7,363 nt of DNA, taken from the NCBI GenBank assembly GCA_018817205.1, contig JAHIUE010000037.1, positions 1 to 7,363 on the forward strand, given 5' to 3'. Below, in pieces: positions 1 to 5,109 of this stretch. The position numbers and the translations under genes were made by a program. Numbering within the stretch: the stretch's first letter is position 1; every line of letters begins with the position of its first letter. The stretch comes from Patescibacteria group bacterium. GTDB taxonomy: Bacteria > Patescibacteriota > Microgenomatia > Daviesbacterales > UBA10151. The notes beneath the pieces are model-generated. The model was given only the letters and a program-made list of their open reading frames with translations, made no database searches and was not told where the DNA came from.

Positions 1-161
1 ACTCCTCTTGTTTTTTCAACTACAACGGCTTCTATTACTTCTCCTTTTTTCCATCCTTGCAGTTTATATCCTGTTTCATTTAAAAGCTCCTCCATAGTTT
101 GAGGCTCAGGTTTCTTAGAAACTTTTGTCCTTTTTGATTTTACTGATTGTTTTTTTATCAC
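1..161 (-). CDS. rpsA: Probable 30S ribosomal protein S1, N-terminal fragment
   Basis: This is the first 53 codons of a gene that runs off the low-coordinate edge of the window. The GTG start at 161-159 is chosen because a strong AAGGAGG ribosome-binding site lies 9 nt upstream. An in-frame ATG is codon 23 (95-93). A Lys-rich leader (KKQSVKSKRTKVSKK) is followed by MEELLNETGYKLQGWKKGEVIEAV in two runs: MEELLNETGYKL, then QGWKKGEVIEAVVVEK. This resembles my memory of the lead-in and first beta strands of an S1 (OB-fold) RNA-binding domain in CPR S1 proteins, where 'xxLLxxTxYxLxxxKKGxVxE' precedes the first repeat. S1 helps the 30S subunit bind mRNA. The gene starts about 78 nt after the 5S gene in the same direction, so it may share the rRNA transcript. 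It could instead be another S1-domain protein; only the first part of one domain is visible. Confidence 0.62.
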   Translation of the reverse strand, partial: MIKKQSVKSKRTKVSKKPEPQTMEELLNETGYKLQGWKKGEVIEAVVVEKTRG

Positions 162-170
162 TCACAAATA

Positions 171-177
171 CCTCCTT
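171..177 (-). promoter_or_regulatory. Strong Shine-Dalgarno site of the S1-like gene
   Basis: The minus strand reads AAGGAGG, a full anti-16S match, 9 nt before the GTG at 161-159. It settles the start of the S1-like gene and rules out relying on the downstream ATG. Confidence 0.75.
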
Positions 178-192
178 TTTTTATTAAAGCTT

Positions 193-221
193 AAAGATAA
201 TTGCTTTGCAATGATATCTTT
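193..221 (-). other. AT-rich hairpin between 5S and the S1-like gene
   Basis: AAAGATA pairs with TATCTTT and ATTGC pairs with GCAAT around an AAA loop, with a 2-nt bulge. No real T-run follows on the minus strand, so it is a poor intrinsic terminator. It could be a weak terminator, a 3' processing signal for the 5S precursor, or structure in the leader of the S1-like mRNA. The rest of the 162-238 spacer shows nothing else I can name. Confidence 0.35.
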
Positions 222-238
222 TAAGTTTTATTCTCAAA

Positions 239-443
239 TCTTTCGACCTTGACCTATTTTCGCAATCCGTTGCCAGATTACTATCGTCGGCGCTGAAATG
301 TTTTACGACTCTGTTCGGAATGGCCCTCCTCCGCTCTTCACTTCGTTCAGAGCTTCGGAAGGGTAGTCCTTCCGCAGCTCCTTGCGAAGCAAGGAGCGAA
401 GGAGGAGAAAAGGTAGTTCCATTTCGCTCTAAAGATCGAAAGA
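239..443 (-). rRNA. rrf: 5S rRNA with an expansion in loop C
   Basis: Helix I closes the gene: TCTTTCGATCTT (443-432) pairs with AAGGTCGAAAGA (250-239), with one G-U pair. Landmarks in order are helix II (AAATG with CATTT), the loop C signature CCATTCCGAACA, the CAGCGCCGACGATAGT segment of loop A/helix V, and the helix IV region with GGCAACGGATTGCGAAAATAGG. Removing an insert at about 324-407 leaves about 121 nt that align base for base with ordinary bacterial 5S (for example the B. subtilis form with ACCCGUUCCCAUACCGAAC). The gene lies about 73 nt downstream of the 23S 3' end, as in a standard rRNA operon. The ends are set by helix I and may be off by one or two bases. Confidence 0.9.
324..407 (-). 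other. 84-nt cloverleaf insertion inside the 5S rRNA
   Basis: The insert sits between CUUUU and CCAUUCCGAAC in loop C, just after the 5' arm of helix III. Its ends pair perfectly as a 7-bp stem (CTCCTCC at 407-401 written as minus-strand sequence, with GGAGGAG at 332-326). Inside are three hairpins: 397-377 (9 bp, UUC loop), 374-356 (7 bp, ACUAC loop) and 353-333 (5 bp, 11-nt loop). Together they form a closed four-way junction with only 2-3 unpaired bases between arms. It is GC-rich compared with the flanks. It is not a tRNA: no T-loop, D-loop or CCA end. It could stay in the mature 5S as an expansion segment or be cut out as an intervening sequence. Confidence 0.8.
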
Positions 444-516
444 TTTCAAAATAAAATATTAAGTTGCTTTTAAATTAGCGCACTCAAAAGCGAATAGAAT
501 TGTTACTTACAAAATA
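444..516 (-). other. 23S-5S spacer
   Basis: Short AT-rich spacer between the 23S 3' end and the 5S 5' end. Its first part forms the 3' side of the pre-23S processing stalk. No tRNA or terminator is present, which is consistent with 23S and 5S being cut from one transcript. Confidence 0.7.
475..503 (-). other. 3' arm of the pre-23S processing stalk
   Basis: The minus strand here pairs with 4528-4556, on the far side of the 23S gene. The core is 18 bp (AAAAGTGAATAGAATTGT with ACAATTCTATTCGCTTTT) with one G-U pair, extended outward by CATT/AGTG and TTAGC/GCTAA around a mismatch. This is the classic RNase III substrate that brackets pre-23S rRNA. Confidence 0.8.
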
Positions 517-610
517 GGTACTCTCTTGATCTATTAGTACTGGTCAGCTAAACAAATTACTTTGCTTACACTTCCAGCCTATCAACCAGATAATCTCTCT
601 GGGATCTTTC

Positions 611-629
611 CTCCGATGTAACATCGGAG
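611..629 (-). repeat. Palindromic hairpin, family 1 (copy 1)
   Basis: CTCCGATG-TAA-CATCGGAG on the plus strand is a perfect 8-bp stem with a 3-nt loop, capping a variable helix near the 3' end of 23S (E. coli helix 98 area). It shares the CCGATG-loop-CATCGG core with the copies at 1754, 2332, 2735 and 3937. Confidence 0.8.
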
Positions 630-827
630 AGGGATACCTAATCTTGAGATAGGCTTCCCGCTTATATGCTTTCAGCGGTTATCCCGAAGGAATGTAGCTA
701 CCCAGCGATGCGCCTGACGGCGACAACTGGTACACTAGGGATTCCCTCAACCAGGTCCTCTCGTACTATGGTCAACTTCTCTCAAGTATCCAACGGTTAC
801 TGCGGATAGAGGCCGAACTGTCTCACG

Positions 828-1620
828 CATGTTATCCATTATTACTAATGGCACAGACTATACCTTCACCCTTCTCTTGCAAACAATAAAGTTAGGGGTC
901 GACGTATTATAGAAACCATAATTTTTCCTTAATAAAGGAGAAGTTTCTATCTTTCTTAAAAAGATCAGTCGTTACGGGGACAAAAGGTCTTTTGACTTTA
1001 GATACTCTTCTACTTCTTTTGAAGTATGTTTACGTTTTTTAGAGTAATTAAAATGAGCGCACTTATCAACCTGCTTAGCCAAAGTTAGCAATTGCTTGGG
1101 AGTATAAGATCTCCCTCCCTCTGGTGCTTGGTTAATAACATTTATTGCTATTCTTGCTTGTTTCTTTTTCAGTATAAAATAAGGAAAAAGAAGCTTTAAG
1201 GTTTCCCTAACTGGATTAAGTCCAACGATAGTGTATTCACAAACACCATCCTTTCGTTTTCTAAGATATCCATATTTGAGCTTAGTTTTCAACCAGACAA
1301 GAAACTTTTCTTTCGTATCTTTTTGGTAAAAAACAATACTTGCTCTTATTTGATAGCCTAAAACATAATCATGTCTTCTAATTAATTGAAGCATGATACA
1401 ACCATCTCCATCAAGAAAACCTGCAATATAAGCCAATTGAATTTTATTCAACCGTCTAAGTCGCTTTTTAGCGACTAAAGCTTTTTGCTCATTAGTCATA
1501 GGACATTTTGTCTTCCCTCGGTGTTGCCCTTGAAAGAGTTCGGTCAACTTTCAATAGGGTTTCTCCGATATGAGTCGATACTAGCATACCACATTTCTGT
1601 GATGCAACGCAATGTAATTT
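828..1620 (-). mobile_element. Group I intron at 23S position 2593, with homing endonuclease ORF
   Basis: E. coli-like 23S sequence breaks after CAGAACGT (minus strand, ending at 1621) and resumes with CGTGAGACAG (from 827). The 5' exon ends in U and the intron ends in G, the group I signature. Core segments are visible: a P-like GGGCAACACCGAGGGAAG (1529-1512), an R-like CCCCGTAACGACTGA near 979-965, and an S-like AAGGTATAGTCTGTGCC (866-850). The R and S segments supply GACT/AGTC for P7. A terminal P9 hairpin, CCATTA-GTAA-TAATGG, has a GNRA loop. The insertion falls after U2593, the site of the Chlamydomonas chloroplast LSU intron that encodes I-CreI. The ORF sits in a loop between the P and R segments, above a stem of GACAAAA with TTTTGTC. 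Confidence 0.93.
972..1499 (-). CDS. LAGLIDADG homing endonuclease, I-CreI-like
   Basis: Single-motif LAGLIDADG endonuclease, 175 aa from the ATG at 1499-1497; I-CreI is 163 aa. Proteins of this type act as homodimers that cut the intronless 23S allele and drive intron copying. The motif YIAGFLDGDG is at residues 24-33, with D32 matching catalytic D20 of I-CreI. Further I-CreI-like blocks follow: QKDTKEKFL near 56, GYLRKRK near 75, the FILKKKQARIAINVINQ helix near 104 with the catalytic-lysine region, and a C-terminal SKKRKHTSKEVEEYL against the I-CreI SKTRKTTSETV. An upstream in-frame TTG at 1547 would add 16 residues but overlaps the intron core, so I prefer the ATG. No Shine-Dalgarno is visible. 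The stop codon lies inside the R core segment. The expected target is the joined exon sequence CAGAACGT/CGTGAGACAGTT, close to the known I-CreI site. Confidence 0.93.
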   Translation of the reverse strand: MTNEQKALVAKKRLRRLNKIQLAYIAGFLDGDGCIMLQLIRRHDYVLGYQIRASIVFYQKDTKEKFLVWLKTKLKYGYLRKRKDGVCEYTIVGLNPVRETLKLLFPYFILKKKQARIAINVINQAPEGGRSYTPKQLLTLAKQVDKCAHFNYSKKRKHTSKEVEEYLKSKDLLSP

Positions 1621-1753
1621 ACGTTCTGAACCCAGCTCACGTAGCGCTTTAATGGGCGAACAGACCAACCCTTGGGAGCTTCTTCACCCCCAGGATGCGC
1701 TGAGCCGACCATGTGTTCCCCACTATTACTAGCGGCATGGACTATATCATCAT

Positions 1754-1770
1754 CCCAATGTTACATCGGG
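1754..1770 (-). repeat. Palindromic hairpin, family 1 (intron copy)
   Basis: CCCAATG-TTA-CATCGGG on the plus strand forms a 7-bp stem with one wobble pair. It lies just before the S segment of the 2504 intron, in the peripheral P8 position. Its loop orientation (TTA) is opposite to that of the exon copies. Confidence 0.65.
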
Positions 1771-1856
1771 AGCCTGGCGTATAATACTATTTATAAATTT
1801 CTTGCTTTTTGGCAAGAGAAAATAATATTTCAGTTTAAAACTTCAGTCTCTACGGG

Positions 1857-1876
1857 GTCCCGCATTTATGCGGGAC
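1857..1876 (-). repeat. Palindromic hairpin, family 2 (intron copy)
   Basis: GTCCCGCA-TTTA-TGCGGGAC on the plus strand is a perfect 8-bp stem with a 4-nt loop, lying between the P and R core segments of the 2504 intron. It resembles ATCCTGCA-TAAA-TGCAGGAT at 3301-3320, in opposite orientation. Confidence 0.75.
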
Positions 1877-2313
1877 TTCCCTCGGTATTGCCCCTCAGAC
1901 ATTACGTCAAAGTAGGGTTTCACCGATATTAGCCAGATTATTCGATCTCGATTGCTCGAGAAAGCGACATTCTTTTTTTTAGTTTATCGAGGTAGCGATC
2001 CGCGCCGTCGCTATGGACGCTTGGGCGCGACTACTCTGTTATCCCCGCGGTAGCTTTTATCCGATAAGCCCTGTGCCTTCCATAAAGCATCAGGGGATCA
2101 CTAAGACCTGCTTTCGCACCTGCTTGACTTGTATGTCTCACAGTTAAGCTGGCTTTTGCCTTTATACTTACAGCTCCATTTCCATCGGAGCTAAGCCAAC
2201 CTTTGTACGCTTGCGTTACTTTTTGGCAAGCGACCGCCCCAGTCAAACTACCCACCAAACAATGTCCTCCTTACCGTTTTCAGATAAGATAAGTTAGGTA
2301 TAAACAACAAAAA

Positions 2314-2360
2314 GAGAGGTGTTTCATTGGCCCCCGATGTAACATCGGGGTCCCTCCTAC
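2314..2360 (-). other. Reduced L1 stalk of 23S rRNA
   Basis: Between GTGTAGG and CACCTCTC (helix 75) the E. coli gene carries helices 76-78 with the uL1-binding GUGUGGACGCCAGUCUGCAU. Here that whole part is replaced by one short hairpin with an 8-bp stem (2332-2350), and none of the uL1-binding sequence is recognisable. This follows from aligning by eye against remembered E. coli 23S. Confidence 0.7.
2332..2350 (-). repeat. Palindromic hairpin, family 1 (copy 2)
   Basis: CCCCGATG-TAA-CATCGGGG on the plus strand is a perfect 8-bp stem that replaces the L1 stalk tip. Confidence 0.8.
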
Positions 2361-2503
2361 ACTAAACAATTTTGCAATTTAGACCAATGTCAGGCTGTAG
2401 TAAAGCTCGACGGGGTCTTTTTGTCCTGCAGTAACTAGGCCGCATCTTCACGGCCATTTCAATTTCACCGAGTGAGGGTTCAAGACAGTTTTCTGCTCGT
2501 TAA

Positions 2504-2537
<34 letters not shown>

Positions 2538-2734
2538 GACTTCGCTACCGTAGAACAGTTATAGTTACTGCTGCCGTTCACCGGGGCTTCAGTTGTCAGC
2601 TTGTCCTGTAAACAGGAGTCACCAACTTCTTTAACCTTCCGGCACTGGGCAGGCATCAGCCCATATACCTCCTCTTTGGAGTTTGCATAGACTTGTGTTT
2701 TAGATAAACAGTCGACAGAAAATCTTTCGCTGCG

Positions 2735-2753
2735 GTCCGACGTAACGTCGGAC
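2735..2753 (-). repeat. Palindromic hairpin, family 1 (copy 3)
   Basis: GTCCGACG-TAA-CGTCGGAC on the plus strand is a perfect 8-bp stem at a variable helix (E. coli helix 63 area). It differs from copy 4 by one compensated base pair (T-A to C-G), so pairing is kept. Confidence 0.75.
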
Positions 2754-3110
2754 AAGGCATCTTGCGAACTTACGCCTAGCTAATTTGCCGAGTTCCTTAA
2801 ACCCCCTTCTCTCGCTGACCTTGGTATTCTCTACCAGCCCACCTGTGTCGGTTTGTGGTACGGTTGATAATAATTCTAATTGCGAACCTTTTCCTGAAAA
2901 CTAAAAATCACTGAATCGCCTTTGCTTAACGCTCAGGCTCTCATTTGCTACTTGAATTTAGCGCTCTGACGGATTTTCCTATCAAAGCATCCTTATAGCT
3001 TAGACAAAGCATCTTCATCAGCTTTGCTCAGTTATTCTGATTTCGTCAATCCCCAACTCAAAACGAATTATTAACAGTAGTCGAATATAAACGACTTGTC
3101 CATCGGCTAC

Positions 3111-3127
3111 TCCCGCACTATACGGGA
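3111..3127 (-). repeat. Palindromic hairpin, family 2-like
   Basis: The minus strand reads TCCCGTA-TAG-TGCGGGA, a 7-bp stem with one wobble pair. It replaces the GGCCGAAAGGC hairpin found at this place in E. coli. It is loosely similar to the family 2 hairpins. Confidence 0.5.
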
Positions 3128-3300
3128 CTTACCTTAGGACCGACTAACCCCCCGCCAACGAATGTTGCGGGGGAAACCTTGGGCATTCGGTCGTCCGAAT
3201 TCTCATCGGACTTTCGCTACTCATACCGGCATTCTCACTCCCATACGCTCCAGTTTAGCTTCCGCCTTAACCTTCACCGCCTATGGGACGCTCCCCTACC

Positions 3301-3320
3301 ATCCTGCATAAATGCAGGAT
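3301..3320 (-). repeat. Palindromic hairpin, family 2 (exon copy)
   Basis: ATCCTGCA-TAAA-TGCAGGAT on the plus strand is a perfect 8-bp stem capping the helix before GGTAGGGGAGCG. E. coli has ACGCUUAUGCGU here, so part of the resemblance may be ancestral. Confidence 0.65.
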
Positions 3321-3936
3321 CTCTGTCTTCGGTGCTCTTCTTAAGCCCCGATAAATCTTTGGCGCAAAATCCCTCAACTAGTGAGCTGTTACGCTTTCTT
3401 TAAAGGATGACTGCTTCTAAGCCAACCTCCTAGCTGTCTGTGGAACTTCACTTCCTTTCACACTTAGAAAAAACTTAGGGACCTTAGACAAGAGTCTGGG
3501 ATGTTTCCCTTTCGCCTTATCAGCTTAGCCCGATAAGACTGACTGCCCTTTAACCACCAAAGAATTCGGAGTTTGATTGAATGCGAGATCTTTCGACCCC
3601 ACATCCATTCAGTGCTCTACCTCTCTGGCTTCTAATAAAGGACGCTATACCTAAATATATTTCGGGGAGAACCAGCTATCTCCGTGCTCGATTGGCATAT
3701 TACCGCTAACCACAAGTCATCCAAGCCACTTGCAGCTGACACTGGTTCGGGCCTCCTTCACACATTTCTGTGGAGATCACCCTGCTCATGGTTAGATCGC
3801 ACGGTTTCGGGTCTGCTTTTTTCTACTTGAAATCGCCCTATTAGGACTCGCTTTCGCTGCGCTTACGCCACATAATGGCTTAAACTAATTAGAAAAAAAC
3901 AACTCGCCGGTTCATTCTTCAATAGGCACGCCATCA

Positions 3937-3955
3937 GTCCGATGTAACATCGGAC
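3937..3955 (-). repeat. Palindromic hairpin, family 1 (copy 4)
   Basis: GTCCGATG-TAA-CATCGGAC on the plus strand is a perfect 8-bp stem at the variable hairpin near E. coli position 545 (helix 25 area). Confidence 0.8.
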
Positions 3956-4012
3956 CTTTGACTGTTTGTTAGCAAACAATTTCAGGTACTATTTCACTCC
4001 CTTTTCACGGGG

Positions 4013-4053
<41 letters not shown>

Positions 4054-4527
4054 TGATTGAGTATTTAGTCTTGGAGCATGGTCGCCCCAGCTTCCCACAA
4101 AAGTTACCGTCTTTCATGGTACTCAGGATACTCCTAGAAACATTTCAAGATTTCGCTTACAGGGCTTTCACCTTCTTTGGCACCCCACTCCAGAGGTTTC
4201 TGCTATCTTTGGTATTTCATATTGGAGTCCTACAACCCCAGAATAAATCTGGTTTGGACTTTTCCGCTTTCGCTCGCCGCTACTTACGGAATCTCTTCGA
4301 TTTTTTTTCTCTGCCTTACTAAGATGTTTCAGTTCAGGCAATTCCCCTCCTGACAAGTCAGGACAATGCGGTTCCCCACATTAGGTTTCCCTATTCGGAC
4401 ACTATCGGATCACAGGTTGTTTGACACCTTCCCGACAAGTTTCGTCGTCATACTACGTCCTTCTTCGGCTCAATCAGCCAAGGCATCCATTGTTTGCTTT
4501 ATTTGAGTAGCCCACTCTGTAAAATTT

Positions 4528-4556
4528 ACAATTCTATTCACTTTTCAATGAGCTAA
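4528..4556 (-). other. 5' arm of the pre-23S processing stalk
   Basis: Pairs with 475-503. The inner 18 bp (4528-4545) are continuous with one G-U pair. It lies 16 nt outside the mature 5' end inferred from helix 1. Confidence 0.8.
4534..4553 (-). promoter_or_regulatory. BoxA-like antitermination sequence before 23S
   Basis: The minus strand reads GCTCATTGAAAAGTGAATAG. It matches the pattern GTTCTTTGAAAACTNAATA that precedes rRNA genes in many bacteria and acts as nut-like boxA for the NusB/S10 antitermination complex. It overlaps the 5' arm of the processing stalk, as is usual. Confidence 0.55.
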
Positions 4557-4629
4557 TCTTTGACTTGTTAGAAAAACAAGAGCCTAAAAACAAAACTTTG
4601 TTTCCAGATTTCTATTTTCCTGTTTCTTG
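4557..4629 (-). other. tRNA-Ala to 23S spacer
   Basis: The AT-rich spacer holds two small hairpins on the minus strand: AAACAA-AGTT-TTGTTT (4603-4588), followed by a few Ts, and CTTGTT-TTTCT-AACAAG (4580-4564). The first could be a weak terminator or processing site behind the tRNA. I see no convincing promoter here, so the 23S gene is probably transcribed from upstream of the tRNA. Confidence 0.45.
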
Positions 4630-4702
4630 TGGACCGTAGGAGAGTTGAACTCCTGACCTCCACTATGCAAAAGTGGCGCTCTACCAACTGAGCTAACGGC
4701 CC
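4630..4702 (-). tRNA. tRNA-Ala (anticodon UGC)
   Basis: The full cloverleaf is 73 nt: acceptor GGGCCGT with ACGGTCC, D arm GCTC-AGTTGGTA-GAGC, anticodon arm CCACT-TTTGCAT-AGTGG with anticodon UGC, variable loop AGGTC, T arm AGGAG-TTCAACT-CTCCT, and discriminator A73. The G3-U70 pair, the main alanine identity element, is present. CCA is not encoded (CAA follows A73), so it must be added by the CCA enzyme. tRNA-Ala(UGC) is the usual tRNA of 16S-23S spacers, and it sits before 23S here although 16S is absent. Confidence 0.97.
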
Positions 4703-4717
4703 AGATTCTAACGTTTA

Positions 4718-4906
4718 TTATTTTTCAAAACTAGCAATTTCTTCTTTAAGATTATTAATGTATGCCTGTTGTATTTTTATCTTAAGGTCTGCAGCCTCAC
4801 CAGCAGCATCTTCATGTCTAACTCCCCTGAAGTTACTCAAAAGCTTAGTTAGCTTTTTTTCAGCCTCATTTCTTTTTTCAACTAGCTCTTTATATTTCTC
4901 TTTCAT
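4718..4906 (-). CDS. Small coiled-coil protein, 62 aa, unknown
   Basis: ATG start at 4906; the stop lies 15 nt before tRNA-Ala. The product is highly charged and helical: heptad-like MKEKYKELVEKRNEAEKKL at residues 1-19, a central GVRHEDAAGEAAD turn at about 28-40, then LKIKIQQAYINNLKEEI. This suggests a two-helix antiparallel coiled coil. There is no signal peptide, Cys or membrane segment. No clear Shine-Dalgarno precedes the ATG (AGAACACAAA). I do not recognise the family. The overlapping plus-strand frame is hydrophobic low-complexity and looks like the shadow. The gene follows an intrinsic terminator at 4923-4942, so expression needs read-through from the promoter at 5068-5096 or an unseen promoter. 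Confidence 0.6.
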   Translation of the reverse strand: MKEKYKELVEKRNEAEKKLTKLLSNFRGVRHEDAAGEAADLKIKIQQAYINNLKEEIASFEK

Positions 4907-4922
4907 TTTGTGTTCTAAAATT

Positions 4923-4942
4923 AAAAAACCACCTAAAGGCGG
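4923..4942 (-). terminator. Intrinsic terminator or attenuator
   Basis: Minus strand CCGCC-TTTA-GGTGG followed directly by TTTTTT: a 5-bp stem (one G-U pair), a 4-nt loop and a 6-T run. It lies downstream of the promoter at 5068-5096 and upstream of the 62-aa gene, tRNA-Ala and 23S. It could end a short RNA or attenuate the rRNA operon. Its CCTTTAG arm is complementary to CTAAAGG at the start of the same transcript. Confidence 0.7.
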
Positions 4943-5061
4943 CTTATTCCTTAAGAAGAAAAAATAGGCAATTTTAAGTTTTACAGAAAATACATCCGCT
5001 TAGACTTAAAATTAGAAAATTTTTTATCATAATTTATTCTTCTCTAAAGATTACCTTTAGT
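4923..5061 (-). ncRNA. Candidate structured leader or small RNA, about 139 nt
   Basis: The span between a predicted start (A at 5061) and the terminator has no convincing gene. On the minus strand it holds hairpin 1, CTAAAG-GTAAT-CTTTAG (about 5060-5044), at the very 5' end. Hairpin 2 is a perfect 10-bp stem, AATTTTAAGT with ACTTAAAATT (5013-5004 with 4979-4970), around a 24-nt loop. Hairpin 3 is the terminator. The segment CACTAAAGG at 5062-5054 could instead pair with CCTTTAGGTG of the terminator, giving an antiterminator form. I do not recognise a known riboswitch or T-box. Either a free small RNA or an attenuated leader fits. Confidence 0.4.
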
Positions 5062-5067
5062 GAAGTA

Positions 5068-5096
5068 ATTTTATCAATGATCTCACCTTTTGTCAA
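5068..5096 (-). promoter_or_regulatory. Sigma-70 promoter for the leader/rRNA region
   Basis: The minus strand has TTGACA (5096-5091), a 17-nt spacer, and TAAAAT (5073-5068). That is a full consensus -35 and a 5/6 -10 at ideal spacing, predicting transcription start at the A at 5061. It lies just past the end of the cohesin-like gene and is the best promoter in the window. Confidence 0.75.
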
Positions 5097-5109
5097 CCAA
5101 TCAGGAAAA

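Larger units (their letters stand above)
1710..1985 (-). mobile_element. Group I intron at 23S position 2504, no ORF
   Basis: The 23S sequence breaks after GCTACCTCGAT (ending at 1986) and resumes with GTCGGCTCAGCG (from 1709). This places the intron after U2504, in the peptidyl-transferase loop. The 5' exon ends in U and the intron ends in G. Core segments are GGGGCAATACCGAGGGAAG (P-like, 1894-1876), CCCCGTAGAGACTGAAG (R-like, 1857-1841) and GATATAGTCCATGCC (S-like, about 1749-1735). The P9 hairpin CCGCTA-GTAA-TAGTGG precedes the 3' end GGGGAACACATG. At 276 nt it is a minimal group I intron. Its core and 3' end closely match the 2593 intron, so the two are sisters. Where the larger intron holds the endonuclease, this one has only a 20-nt palindromic hairpin at 1857-1876. 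Confidence 0.92.

Noticed and set aside
324..407. tRNA or tRNA-like gene inside 5S
   Set aside because: The four-armed shape recalls a tRNA, but there is no GTTCAA T-loop, no D-loop GG, and arm lengths do not fit.
4588..4603. Terminator separating tRNA-Ala from 23S
   Set aside because: Six A-T-rich pairs with a short T tract is weak, and no promoter for 23S is visible after it; processing is more likely.
4758..4967. Plus-strand frame opposite the 62-aa gene
   Set aside because: Ser/Phe/Leu-rich low complexity with no ribosome-binding site, running across the terminator; it looks like the complement of the coiled-coil gene.
4974..5030. 18-codon frame on the minus strand with a lipobox-like LSLSGC
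   Set aside because: Too short for a lipoprotein and no good ribosome-binding site; it overlaps the two arms of a perfect 10-bp hairpin, so RNA structure explains the sequence better. A leader peptide is not excluded.
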